From Bombiscardovia nodaiensis (lineage in GTDB: Bacteria > Actinomycetota > Actinomycetes > Actinomycetales > Bifidobacteriaceae), in assembly GCA_033127725.1 (NCBI GenBank), contig AP026798.1, positions 1,612,001 through 1,676,000 on the forward strand: 64,000 nt of DNA. The letters run 5' to 3'. The first letter of the stretch is position 1. Each line of letters opens with the position of its first letter. The position numbers and the translations under genes are program-made. Below, piece by piece: positions 10,301 through 18,232 of this stretch. The notes under the pieces were generated by a model that had not been told where the DNA came from, did not search any database, and saw only the letters and a list, made by a program, of their open reading frames with translations.

Positions 10301-10600
10301 ATCACCGGGGTTAAGTTCGACCAAACCGAACTCAATGCAGCACCTACATGGGATTCCACCAACCACGTCTGGAAGCTCACTAGCCCAGCCCACACCAGTG
10401 GGGCAGTCACCACATCCATCCACTGGACCCTAGGCGGAACAGCGCAAATCGACTATCCCCTTCCCTACACCTACGAATGGCCTCTTCCGGCCGCCGGAGC
10501 CATTCCCCTCCAGCGCCTCAGCGGAGGTGCTCTCCTAGCTCTCAGTCTCCTATCAGCAGCCGCATATGTTGCCTATCAGCTAGCTCGTAAGCGCAAGTAG
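7256..10600 (+). CDS. Secreted RCC1-repeat surface protein 1 (phase ON)
   Basis: A 1114-residue exported protein. Signal peptide 1-32 (MRRF start, cleavage after AHA). Residues about 45-460 form a TIG-like segment plus a first RCC1 beta-propeller, with repeated HSLAIGSDG..YAWG.N..GQLG units. An Ig-like segment (about 475-530), an InlB/Flg_new repeat (about 535-600, ending MTLTAKWE), a second propeller (about 625-1015), another Ig-like segment, an LPAAG sorting-like motif (about 1079), a membrane helix and RKRK follow. It is probably displayed on the cell surface; RCC1 propellers bind proteins, so an adhesin-like role is inferred. Ten G (7313-7322) encode the Gly run of the signal peptide and keep the frame open. 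The start is set by GGAGG just upstream. Paralogues lie at 13646-17164 and 20326-22647. Confidence 0.88.
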   Translation: MRRFHSASAVVLALALTILGGGAANLVQPAHANPAHSNSSQPHITPRIEDSETKDGFTFTPVSGSTTGGTDITITPPTMPKDLKFTKISTGGNYTIGIATDGYLYSWGAGAHLIGQSSSSNYVPVKVNAPVKFTDISAGPSHALAIGTDGKTYAWGRNNYGQLGIASTSGTNTVTTTPTPIDGNFHFTKIRVGKSGDSFSLGLTSDGAIYSWGSNSIHQLGRPDNDRSGTPNPTPKPIQTSAKFKDMSAGGWFALALTADGIVYAWGRNHGELCNGTTNDHGDYRPDTGSAIPTPIASSLKFAVIAAGGRHAVALTSSGIMYGWGDNVCGQLGTTYNMGRDDGWSADVPVTTPQRAQTSLTFVSADAGYDSTVTLAANGVAYACGENDYGQLGNGSSDSDGYGLHPYFSAVSTNARFTTISSLGGVIVAIATDGTAYGWGWASDGQLGNYPPQTMQKTPVPVSDPTVTIDYAMFDNRYYASATQDPVTKLWHIVSPAHAEGAVDVVMYWKISGAQQPEVTFKFTYKAPRVVSFELNGAPGTKPANQQVPPNGHVTWPNPTPTWDKHWFDGWFTSGGKAWDFDTPVSADMTLTAKWEVYQFSMNPNHGSTNGSPTAITPPAAPTGIRFMQVSAGDRHTLAIGSDGNAYAWGNNTSGQLGTRISAGGTATAPERVRSPAGVRFTQVSAGGNHSLAIDSRGHAWAWGWNYYGQVGVEDSANQPIPVDLSAAGRLPTNIVQVSAGGWHSLAIDTSGHVWVWGLNQNNQLGITANAGNYMPNKTPTDLNVSGRLPAGISQVSAGAKHSLAIDANKHVWAWGDNVSAQLGLLAGSSGAAPTDLNAAGRLTAAIIKVSAGNEHTLAIDTNGHAWSWGNNRYGQLGHTTNSGIILNVYTLTDLSAAGRLPAGISDISAGDSHSLAIDSSGHTWSWGSNESGQLGVTTNNGNTQANPTPIDLNAGGRLSNAINRISAGGSHSAAIDSDQQILVWGDNNYGQQADGTISNVSNPAPRQPNPQKLIITGVKFDQTELNAAPTWDSTNHVWKLTSPAHTSGAVTTSIHWTLGGTAQIDYPLPYTYEWPLPAAGAIPLQRLSGGALLALSLLSAAAYVAYQLARKRK
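7313..7322 (+). repeat. Poly-G tract (G10) in signal-peptide codons, in frame
   Basis: Ten consecutive G follow CTA and are read GGG GGG GGG G-CT, giving Leu-Gly-Gly-Gly-Ala. Gain or loss of one or two G would stop the protein shortly after the signal peptide. Mononucleotide G runs of this length are classic slipped-strand mispairing sites. Confidence 0.85.
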
Positions 10601-10636
10601 CATCAGGGAAGCCACTCCGGCATGGGAAACGAATTC

Positions 10637-10690
10637 GCCCGTTGGTACTTACACAGGCAACACCGCAGGTGTAAGTACCAACGGGCATTT
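10637..10690 (+). terminator. Terminator after RCC1 protein 1
   Basis: A perfect 18-bp inverted repeat (GCCCGTTGGTACTTACAC at 10637-10654 and its complement at 10669-10686) with a 14-base loop lies 37 bases after the stop codon. It is followed by ATTTA. The stem is unusually long for an intrinsic terminator and could also act on the opposite strand. Confidence 0.7.
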
Positions 10691-11003
10691 ACACACTCAC
10701 GAAGGCTAGTACTGCTAGTACGATTAAGCATAATCACTCATCAAAGTGGATAATAACGCACTGACAGCGGAAGGAGAGCCCAATTGGCTAAGCAAAATAG
10801 GCATTCGCAAGATTCCATTTGCTTTCAACACAGCTCCCGCTCTAAGCAGACCCGAGCTTGACAAGATGTGCACCCTTTCCCCGCTTCCGCTCCATTATTC
10901 CCGCGCTCACACTGTGATTTGATTAATGTACCGGTGAGCAGCACGCGCAATACCTAATCTGTTAGCCGGTAACAAAAAGAAACGATTGTCTAACCTGATT
11001 GCG

Positions 11004-11093
11004 TATAATAAAAGCGCTTCCCTCAGCAATGAGGAAGGCTCCAAGAGCCGGGGGCATTCCCCCGGCATTTTCTTTCTTTCGTCAGGGGTTCCC
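11004..11093 (+). ncRNA. Structured leader RNA of the DUF3800 gene
   Basis: A TATAAT box (11004-11009) precedes a compact structured segment. A hairpin with arms CTTCCCTCA / TGAGGAAG comes first (about 11018-11036), then GGCTC-CAA-GAGCC. The last arm of that stem overlaps a perfect 8-bp stem GCCGGGGG-CATT-CCCCCGGC (11047-11066), so the two are mutually exclusive. A U-rich run ATTTTCTTTCTTTC follows, then the AGGGG ribosome-binding site and ATG 11094. The GC stem plus U-rich run resembles an attenuator. Families of structured RNAs located upstream of DUF3800 genes (the DUF3800 RNA motifs) are known from comparative genomics; assigning this element to one of them is inference. The orphan copy at 6920-7033 supports conservation of the fold. 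Confidence 0.6.
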
Positions 11094-11771
11094 ATGTCCG
11101 AACTCAGCATCATGGTAGATGAATCTGGCGAATGGGGAAAAATGTCGAAATACTATCTCATAACTTTGGTCTTCCACGAACAAGACTGCCCAATCGAAGA
11201 AGCCATTCAACATTACGAGCAACATCTCACGGATAGTTCCCTGCCCGATATCCCTTTTCATACCGGTCCTCTTTTAAACGGGCACGACGATTACGAAACA
11301 CTTAGCATGGAGCAGCGCAAAAAGCTTCTCATCGCCTTCTTTATGCTCGCCCAAAGCATGCCATTCACATACGTTACATTCATTCACGAAAAAAGTGAGT
11401 TCCACAACAACAAGGCCCGCTTTGAGGCAAAGCTCAAACAAGACTTAGCTGATTTTCTCTTCCTTCACTTAGAAAAGTTTCAATCATTTGAAACCATCAA
11501 AGTGTATTACGACAACGGGCAAAACGTAGTGTCAAACGCTTTGAGGGATTCAATTGGCTACGCACTCTCCAAAGAGGCAGTCATATACAAAAATACCAGT
11601 CCTGAAAAATACCGACTGATACAAGTTGCTGATTTCCTATGCACACTAGAGCTCACAGCAGAAAAGTTTGATGCCAAGGAAGCGACTGCAACTGATATTA
11701 AAATATTTCAAAGCCGTCAAATCTTCCGCAAGAACTATTTGAAGAAAATCCGCAAAAAGCGCATGCTGTAG
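11094..11771 (+). CDS. DUF3800 domain-containing protein
   Basis: A 225-residue protein with the DUF3800 layout: an N-terminal beta strand with an acidic residue (MSELSIMVDESGEWG, Asp9-Glu10), a middle LSMEQRKKLL helix and a late YYDNG strand. The C-terminal QVADFLCTLEL segment carries another conserved Asp. The acidic residues suggest an RNase H-like fold and metal-dependent nuclease chemistry, but the family's function is not established. The frame is open from 10986, but ATG 11094 is chosen: it has AGGGG five bases upstream, the product then starts at the family N-terminus, and the preceding bases form the leader RNA. It is more AT-rich than the flanking RCC1 genes, suggesting recent arrival. 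Confidence 0.82.
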   Translation: MSELSIMVDESGEWGKMSKYYLITLVFHEQDCPIEEAIQHYEQHLTDSSLPDIPFHTGPLLNGHDDYETLSMEQRKKLLIAFFMLAQSMPFTYVTFIHEKSEFHNNKARFEAKLKQDLADFLFLHLEKFQSFETIKVYYDNGQNVVSNALRDSIGYALSKEAVIYKNTSPEKYRLIQVADFLCTLELTAEKFDAKEATATDIKIFQSRQIFRKNYLKKIRKKRML

Positions 11772-12075
11772 CAACGCGAGACAGCCCGTGCAGTTTCCCC
11801 AATGGACGAGTTTAATGAGCATATGCATTTCTTTCTTCCACCTTGCAGAACGCCGCGATTACAAGCTCAACCTACTGTAACCAAGCCAAGAAACCAACAT
11901 GTTGCACTGATAACTTGAACCACGGGCCACCCGCATTGGTTTGAATCAAGCGAACTGTTAATACACTCTGACTGTGTTTTAACGGGTGTCGAATCCCTTC
12001 TCCTGCAACTGTTTGTGTTGTGACTTCAAGCAGAAATCACTTTTCTACCCTCCCAACATGCCAAACTTTCACGCG
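11772..12075. other. Intergenic stretch with a possible tRNA-like remnant
   Basis: About 300 bases between the ends of the DUF3800 gene and the convergent membrane protein. No open frame or strong terminator stem is visible. Bases about 11950-12010 contain ACTGTTAA and GTGTCGAATCCC, which recall a tRNA anticodon loop and T-arm, but the stems do not pair, so this is at most a decayed fragment. Confidence 0.3.
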
Positions 12076-13047
12076 TCATTTCTTCGAGGAAAACCGACGA
12101 TTTAACGCTCTCAGGCCTAGCAGTATGACTATAAGTTGCATCAACAGCAATTGAGGTGCTTTAACCAGTTTGCTATCGTGGGCACATTCAGTGGCGGATT
12201 CATTATAAGAATCGACAACCTCGGGCAGACAGGGAAGATCTTCTTTGACCTCTTCATTGTCCTTCACCTGCTCAATTTGATTCTCAAACGGCCCATCCTT
12301 AGGCAAAAGTCTTTCATCAAAAACTTGGAAGAAATACCTAGTCAGCACCAAAGCAAACAGAGCTTGTATCAAGGTCGATACTCCACCGTTTCTACCTGGC
12401 ATTTTGTCCAACAGCCAAACAACGATAACAAGATTAAGCGTCATATCGATTATCGGATACACACAAGTTCTGATGAACCATCGCCTGTCAGAAGGCTGTG
12501 TAGTGAATATGTCTGAAAGCCAATACCCTACGGTGAACGCACAAAGAAAGTCTGCAGCCACCAGAAGCATCGAGTTTATTATTACATCCGCGTTGTAGTC
12601 AACATCCACCTTAACAAGAATCCATGCTACTGCTATAATCGCGAACGTTATTTCCACCAAGTACAGCGAATAAACTATATATTCCTCACGACTCACCTGT
12701 TGACATTTTATTGTTGGTAGCCTCGAAACCAGCACATATAAAACTACTACCTGGCAGAAGTCAATAATAATAAATGAGAATCTGCTTGACCAAGTACTTT
12801 CCCATAACCAATCTGCAAGCTTCACCAGAAAAGCAGTCTTTGGACACCAACTCTCAATAGAGTTACGCACTCCAACTAACTTAGGATAAAACAAAGAATG
12901 ATGAGAATATACAGCAGCGATGCAGACTAAAAGAACGATGCCAATTAAGGCCAGAGCAGCAACAATTCCATCCACTCGATGAGCAGCTACTTTTTCAGGT
13001 AACTGCTTTGCTCTACCGTTTATCTGTTGCTCTCTGCTAGTACCCAT
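12076..13047 (-). CDS. Multi-pass membrane protein of unknown function
   Basis: I do not recognise a family. The 323-residue protein has a polar N-terminus (about 30 residues) and one hydrophobic helix (GIVAALALIGIVLLVCIAA). After an extracellular-looking loop there are five or six more hydrophobic segments (about residues 90-250). A charged Glu-rich stretch (about 250-290) and a last hydrophobic helix ending in NRRFSSKK follow. The ATG at 13047 is preferred because GGAAGGG lies directly upstream; the frame extends five codons further to a TTG. The gene is AT-rich compared with its neighbours and lies within the RCC1/DUF3800 island, which suggests horizontal acquisition. No catalytic motif is visible. 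Confidence 0.65.
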   Translation of the reverse strand: MGTSREQQINGRAKQLPEKVAAHRVDGIVAALALIGIVLLVCIAAVYSHHSLFYPKLVGVRNSIESWCPKTAFLVKLADWLWESTWSSRFSFIIIDFCQVVVLYVLVSRLPTIKCQQVSREEYIVYSLYLVEITFAIIAVAWILVKVDVDYNADVIINSMLLVAADFLCAFTVGYWLSDIFTTQPSDRRWFIRTCVYPIIDMTLNLVIVVWLLDKMPGRNGGVSTLIQALFALVLTRYFFQVFDERLLPKDGPFENQIEQVKDNEEVKEDLPCLPEVVDSYNESATECAHDSKLVKAPQLLLMQLIVILLGLRALNRRFSSKK

Positions 13048-13252
13048 AGTCCCTTCCACCAAGTTTTATTTACTTTAGTCACGCTTATAAAAACGATGAC
13101 ACACGTTGACGTACTCATCTTCCGTAAGTCAACAATACTGTTGTGAGTCATATTCAACTCCGCCTTTACAACATTTCCCAACAAGTATCTGCTTTCAACG
13201 CGAGCCAGTACTCCCCACTGCTAGATTCACAGACAAAAATGTTTGTTAGACT

Positions 13253-13329
13253 GGAGTACACCTGGGCGGGGTGAGTCTCGTCTTTGCTTTCAAGATGCCG
13301 ACTCCATTGAGTCGGCATCTTCGTACTCC
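13253..13329 (+). ncRNA. Candidate structured RNA upstream of RCC1 gene 2
   Basis: Outer arms GGAGTAC (13253-13259) and GTACTCC (13323-13329) enclose a perfect 13-bp hairpin, AAGATGCCGACTC-CATT-GAGTCGGCATCTT (13292-13321). An extended -10-like TGTTAGACT lies just upstream (13244-13252). The CATT tetraloop is the same as in the DUF3800 leader hairpin, and the sequence after it (ATACGCACACATTTTGGC) also follows the orphan RNA at 7035-7053. No gene of its own follows. It may be a second DUF3800-type or other regulatory RNA, or simply a terminator; structure is seen, function is not. Confidence 0.45.
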
Positions 13330-13462
13330 TCGAAACTGGGTCATACGCACACATTTTGGCGTATATCCTAGGACTCAAACAAATCGCTGAAGTGCTCCCG
13401 ATAGTTCCCCATAAATCAGTTTGAACAGGCATTCGAGTCGAGCACATCCCCCTTTCACCATT

Positions 13463-13701
13463 TAACTTACACTGGTTGAATATCCATACTCAGATAGTGA
13501 TGCTAGACTTGGTTTAAATAAGAAGGGCGGTAGCGTGCCTGAATCGGTTGGGGAATCAGATTCGCCGCGTATCGCCCAAAGCAAGTTTCCTGAGTTTTGC
13601 GGGCGGAGTGCTGTCCAACACTGATAGAGCCCGTTTGGAGGGGTTATGCGTCGCTTTCGTTCTGCCAGTGCGGTTGTGCTCGCGCTAGCGCTCACTGTCC
13701 T
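13463..13701 (+). repeat. Duplicated promoter, leader and signal-peptide segment, copy 2
   Basis: Near-identical to 7072-7312, with scattered single-base differences. It carries the extended -10 TGCTAGACT (13501-13509), the roughly 130-base leader, GGAGG and ATG 13646. It places RCC1 gene 2 under the same control as gene 1. Confidence 0.8.
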
Positions 13702-16700
13702 GGGGGGGGGGATTCGCGCTAGTCAGCTCCTCCCACGCTGACCCAGCTCCACAAAACCCCACAAGCCCACTCCTGCGCTACGGCAACAACACCTCCGAAA
13801 CTGTAGACGGTTTCACTCTCTCCCCTACTAAGGGTCCTGCTAGTCAGGACGCGACCGCCACCCTCACTCCGCCTGCTCCGCCTGCTGGGGTACACTTCAC
13901 ACAGGTTAGCACAAGCGTTGAGCACAGTCTTGCTATCGGTTCAGACGGCAACACTTACGCATGGGGTCACAACTTGAGTGGGGATCTTGGTATTGGTGTC
14001 ATTTCTGCTCCTGTGCCGGCACCAATGCGGGTACATACTCCTGCTGGCGTGCATTTCACCCAGGTCAGCGCAGGGGAATACCACAGTCTCGCTATCGGCG
14101 ATGACGGCCACGCCTACGCATGGGGATTTGGCGCTTACCTCGGTAACGGTGGCCGAGTAGACCAGTATTCGCCAGTGCGAGTGGATCAAACCCTACTCGA
14201 TACCACACCTGGAGCACGATACACCAGCATCAGCGCAGGAACAGACCACAGCCTTGCTATTGGTAGTGACGGGCACGTCTATTCGTGGGGAAACAATACG
14301 TCTGGGCAACTCGGTGTTGGCCCAGGCGGTAACTGGCAGCAGTTAACGCCAGTACGGGTGGATCAAACCCTACTGAACACCACACCAGGAGCACGATACA
14401 CCAGCATCAGCGCAGGAAACATGTATAGTCTCGCCATTGGAAGTGACGGCCACACCTACGCGTGGGGTTTCAATGGACAGGGAGTACTTGGCGATGGCAG
14501 CGGTTCCGGCCAATACACGCCAGTACGGGTGGATCAAACCCTGCTTGATACCACCCCAGGGGCACGATACACCAGCATCAGCGCAGGATTTGATCACGCC
14601 CTAGCTATCGGTAGCGACGGCCACGCCTACGCATGGGGGAGCAATTTTTCTGGCCAGCTCGGAGACGGGACGACAACCGACCGGCATACACCCATCCGTG
14701 TGAACCAAACCCTTTTAAGCAGCACACCAGGAGCCATCTACACCAGCGTCGCCACAGGTGTAGACCATAGTCTCGCCATCGGTAGTGACGGCCATATCTA
14801 CGCTTGGGGACACAACACCAACGGAGCCATAGGTGATGGCACCAACTTGAATACCCGTCTGATCCCTGTCCGCACCGATCAAACAGCATTAGGCAACACC
14901 AACCGTTACACCAGCATCAGCGCAGGAGAAGGCTTCAGCCTCGCCATCGGCAGCAACGGATACGCCTACAGCTGGGGACTCAATAGTAACTTTAATCTTG
15001 GAAACACCTATCGAGTAGAGCGAGACATTCCCGGTCCAGTTGCCGTACCACGGTACGTGATCGACACGGTAAAATTCGACACCACGGCCGTTACCCAGAA
15101 AACCGTGAACACCAGCACCGGCACTTGGGACATGCACGTCCCACAACACCCCGCAGGAGCGGTGACAGTCACCGTCGGCTATCACCTCGACGCTCTCGAC
15201 GACAACGGCAACATCCTCCTACCCAACTACGGAAGCGACACCGTCACACTCCACTACACCTACAAAGCCTTCTACAAAGTCGACTTTAGTCTCGGCGATG
15301 CCATCGGTAACACGAGTAGCCCCACACCAGCCTCTCAAACCGTATACTCCGACGACCCGCAGCCCATTAAATTCCCCAACCCAACCCCACCTGGGAGCAT
15401 CACTGGTTTACGGGTTGGACTACTAACGGTACTGACTACTGGGACTTCACTAAACCTGTCACCAGCAGTATGACCTTGACTGCTAAATGGGAGGAATGGT
15501 CCTTCACCATTGACCCTGCTGTCGGGCCCACCTCAGGTGGTAACACGGTGAACATCACCCCACCCAGTCCACCAAAAGGTATCGTCTACCAGCAGATCAG
15601 CGCAGGCTACTACCTGTCTTTAGCTATCGGATCTGACGGTAACACCTACGCCTGGGGTAACAACCAATACGGGCAACTCGGCGACACTACCACCATCAGC
15701 CGCAAGCTACCAGTCAAGGTACACGCCCCAACCGGCGTACACTTCACCGCTATCAGCGCCGGAGGCTACCACGCCCTAGCGCTCGGCGACGACGGTAACG
15801 TCTACGCCTGGGGTCTCAACCGCTACGGGCAACTTGGAGACGGCACCACCGACGACAAACACAAGCCCGTCGTCGTCCACAACGGAGCCCTCCCCACAGG
15901 CCAACACCTCACCACCATCAGCGCAGGCTTCTACCATTCCATGGCATTAGGCTCCGACAACAAGCCCTACGCCTGGGGCTTAAACAACCACGGCCAACTC
16001 GGCGACAACACCACCAGTAGCGCAGCGCACGAAACCGACGGCACCCCCACCCACACCACCGCCGACAAAATAGAACCGGTCCTCGTCCACAACGGAGCAC
16101 TCCCCGCAGGCGAACACTTCACCTCGATTAGCGCTGGTTACTGGCACAACCTCGCCATCGGCAGCGACCACAAAACCTACGCCTGGGGACTCAACTATCA
16201 CGGCGAGCTTGGCAACGGCATTCAAGGAGGCGGCAGCGAAGTTAACAAAATACCTATTACCGCTAACGGCGATCAGAGCGAACCGGTCCTGGTTCACAAC
16301 GGTGCCCTCCCCGCCAGCGAACACTTCACCACTGTCAGCGCAGGCGGCTACCACTCCCTAGCCTTAGGCTCAGACGGGCAAACATACTCATGGGGAGTCA
16401 ACAATTACGGTCAGCTCGGTAACGACACCAGCGGCATCAACGGTAATGATGGTAGCGCCAATAAGAGTGAGCCCATTCTAGTCAACCATGGTGCCCTCCC
16501 CGCCAGCGAACACTTTGTCACCATTGGAGCAGGAGGAGCCCACAACCTCGCCATAGGCACTGACGGCAAAACGTACGCCTGGGGTTGGAACATGTACGAC
16601 CAAATAGGTGACGGCACCAGCGTAGACCGAAACGAACCCACTCTCACCCACAGTGGAGCCCTCCAAGCCACCGGCCGCTTCACCACCATCAGCGCAGGAG

Positions 16701-17164
16701 GCTGGCACAACCTCGCCCTCGGCAGCGACAAACACACGTACGCCTGGGGCTGGAACGACAGCGGACTGCTCGGCGACAGCACCACCCTCGATAAAAACGA
16801 ACCCGTCCTCGTAGGCCTAGAAGAACTCCTCGTCACCGGCATTAAATTCGACCAAATCGAAGCCACACCAGCCCCAGTCTGGGACTCCACCCTCAAAAAG
16901 TGGAAAGTCACCGCCCCAGCCCACAACCCAGGAAGAATCACCACCAACATCCACTGGACACTCGACGGAGTAGCCCAAGCCGACTACCCCCTCCCCTACG
17001 ACTACCAATGGAACCTCCCCGCCGCCGGAACCATCCCTCTACAGCACTTAGCTGGCAGCACTCTCCTAGCCATTACTGGGCTGGCGGCTCTGCCCTGGAC
17101 TATCTACCGAGTATCCAGAAAGAAGAGTAGCCACAACCATCAGACCAACCACCAAACCAGCTGA
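13646..17164 (+). pseudogene. RCC1-repeat surface protein 2, out of frame (phase OFF or pseudogene)
   Basis: Paralogue of the 7256-10600 protein. From ATG 13646 the signal peptide is read only to a TGA at 13739-13741. With one G fewer in the G10 run the frame would continue through a signal peptide ending SSSHA, then DPAPQNP and the first RCC1 propeller (continuous frame to 15473). A second break lies at the C run 15385-15388: one extra C joins it to the InlB repeat (GW..WDF..MTLTAKWE) and the second propeller (frame 15470-17164). The C-terminal end has an Ig-like segment, LPAAG, a membrane helix and RKK. The two shifts compensate, and a repaired protein would have about 1172 residues, matching paralogue 1. 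The halves overlap as ATGA at 15470-15473. Either a switched-off phase variant or a decaying copy; the C-run break may be a sequencing error. Confidence 0.8.
13702..13711 (+). repeat. Poly-G tract (G10) in signal-peptide codons, out of frame
   Basis: Ten G including the last base of CTG. Reading through gives Leu-Gly-Gly-Gly-Ile-Arg and a stop nine codons later; nine or twelve G would open the RCC1 frame. The run sits at the same codon position as in paralogue 1, where ten G are in frame because the flanking bases differ (CTA before, CT after). Confidence 0.85.
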
Positions 17165-17192
17165 GCATCTCGGGATAGTCTCGCGCTCTCAC

Positions 17193-17230
17193 AGCGGCCC
17201 TGCAGCACTCATCTGCAAGGCCGCTTTCGC
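17193..17230 (+). terminator. Terminator after RCC1 protein 2
   Basis: Arms AGCGGCC (17193-17199) and GGCCGCT (17219-17225), with an inner TGCAG/CTGCA pair, are followed by TTCGCGTTGTT. The stem lies about 30 bases after the stop codon. Confidence 0.6.
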
Positions 17231-17353
17231 GTTGTTATTAAGGATTGTCCACCTAAATATGACCTCGAAAGAGTTAGAGAACTCTCTCAAGGATTCCCTT
17301 ATTGTCATTCACTTATCACAAGTTACTAGTGCGCAATAACGATGAAGTCAGCT

Positions 17354-18079
17354 CTAGAGCGACGCTGTGGCTGGCCCCGAGAGAATCTGGTGAGTTTCTT
17401 GCGTGGTGAGTGCTGGGATGGGCTGGGGCCAACCAGCCCAGGTGTCTTGGGCTTCAGCGTGGGTCTGGGAGGCTCGGATGCCAGCTAGGGCTATCCACAG
17501 GTAGCGGCGGTAGAGCTGGTCTACGTCGGTGCGCTCTACCTTTGCTGCGCCGTCGTTCAGCGTTTCTGCAATGCCTAGAATGCCAATTTGAATGAAGATG
17601 AGGTCGGTGCCAGTGATTTCGGGGCGAATCGCGCCCTGCTCCCGCGCCCGGGCGGCCACTTGGTTAATCATGGGCGCTAGACGGTCGCGCCCCCAGTCGT
17701 AGCGCTCACTGGGCAGGTAACGCCCGGCGAAAAGTTGCGCGAAGCCTTTATCTCGGGTCTGCATGGCCATCGAACGCTCTAAATAGTCAACGAGCCCGGC
17801 CCACGCATCAGGATTGGCAAGACTGCGGCGCAAAATCCCCTCAAGCTCGTTGACTTGCCCCACCGAGATAGCTTCGATGAGTTCACCCTTGTTGGCAAAG
17901 TGCCGGTAAGCAGTACCCACCCCTACTCCGGCTTGCTCTGCCACGTCGTTGAGTGTGGCTCCAAGACCTCTCCGTGCGAACACTTGCCGTCCGGCCTCGA
18001 GCAGTTTTTCACGATTGCGGGCAGCGTCCGAGCGCAGCGGCACATAGCTGCCTGCTTGATTCGATTGTGACTGAGCCAT
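17354..18079 (-). CDS. TetR/AcrR family transcriptional regulator
   Basis: A 241-residue regulator. Residues about 17-65 form the TetR DNA-binding domain: NREKLLEAGRQVFARRG, then the helix-turn-helix ATLNDVAEQAGVGVGTAYRHF. The rest is an all-helical ligand-binding/dimerisation domain with no recognisable ligand signature. It is divergent from two aldo/keto reductase genes with about 150 bases between the starts, so it probably represses those genes and itself. The intergenic inverted repeats at 18107-18166 are the likely operators. The ATG at 18079 is the only plausible start. Confidence 0.9.
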   Translation of the reverse strand: MAQSQSNQAGSYVPLRSDAARNREKLLEAGRQVFARRGLGATLNDVAEQAGVGVGTAYRHFANKGELIEAISVGQVNELEGILRRSLANPDAWAGLVDYLERSMAMQTRDKGFAQLFAGRYLPSERYDWGRDRLAPMINQVAARAREQGAIRPEITGTDLIFIQIGILGIAETLNDGAAKVERTDVDQLYRRYLWIALAGIRASQTHAEAQDTWAGWPQPIPALTTQETHQILSGPATASL

Positions 18080-18106
18080 ACTTCAAGCTTACAGCAAAAT
18101 GATAGA

Positions 18107-18166
18107 TAAGTGGATAAGAAGTATCCGTTTTTGTCTTATACTAAACGGAGATTACATATCCGCTTA
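18107..18166. promoter_or_regulatory. Candidate TetR operator region between tetR and aldo/keto reductase
   Basis: Three inverted repeats lie in the divergent intergenic region. They are GGATA-AGAAG-TATCC (18112-18126), CCGTTT...AAACGG (18125-18148), and TAAGTGGATA (18107-18116) with TATCCGCTTA (18157-18166). A plausible promoter for the reductases, TTGTCT (18131-18136) and TACATA (18153-18158), lies between the repeats, so a bound repressor would block it. Confidence 0.5.
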
Positions 18167-18232
18167 GGGGAGCCGGAAGATGATTTGCCCTCCCAAGCAA
18201 CCTGAAGTCCCATAGCAGACAAGGATCAACCA

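Noticed and set aside
11940..12015. tRNA-like bases (ACTGTTAA, GTGTCGAATCCC, CTCCTGCA)
   Set aside because: Acceptor, anticodon and T stems do not pair and the T loop has an extra base. At most a decayed fragment or chance; not called a tRNA or attachment site.
13166..13447. Minus-strand open frame of 93 codons before RCC1 gene 2
   Set aside because: It runs through the hairpin element, has no ribosome-binding site and no recognisable protein pattern.
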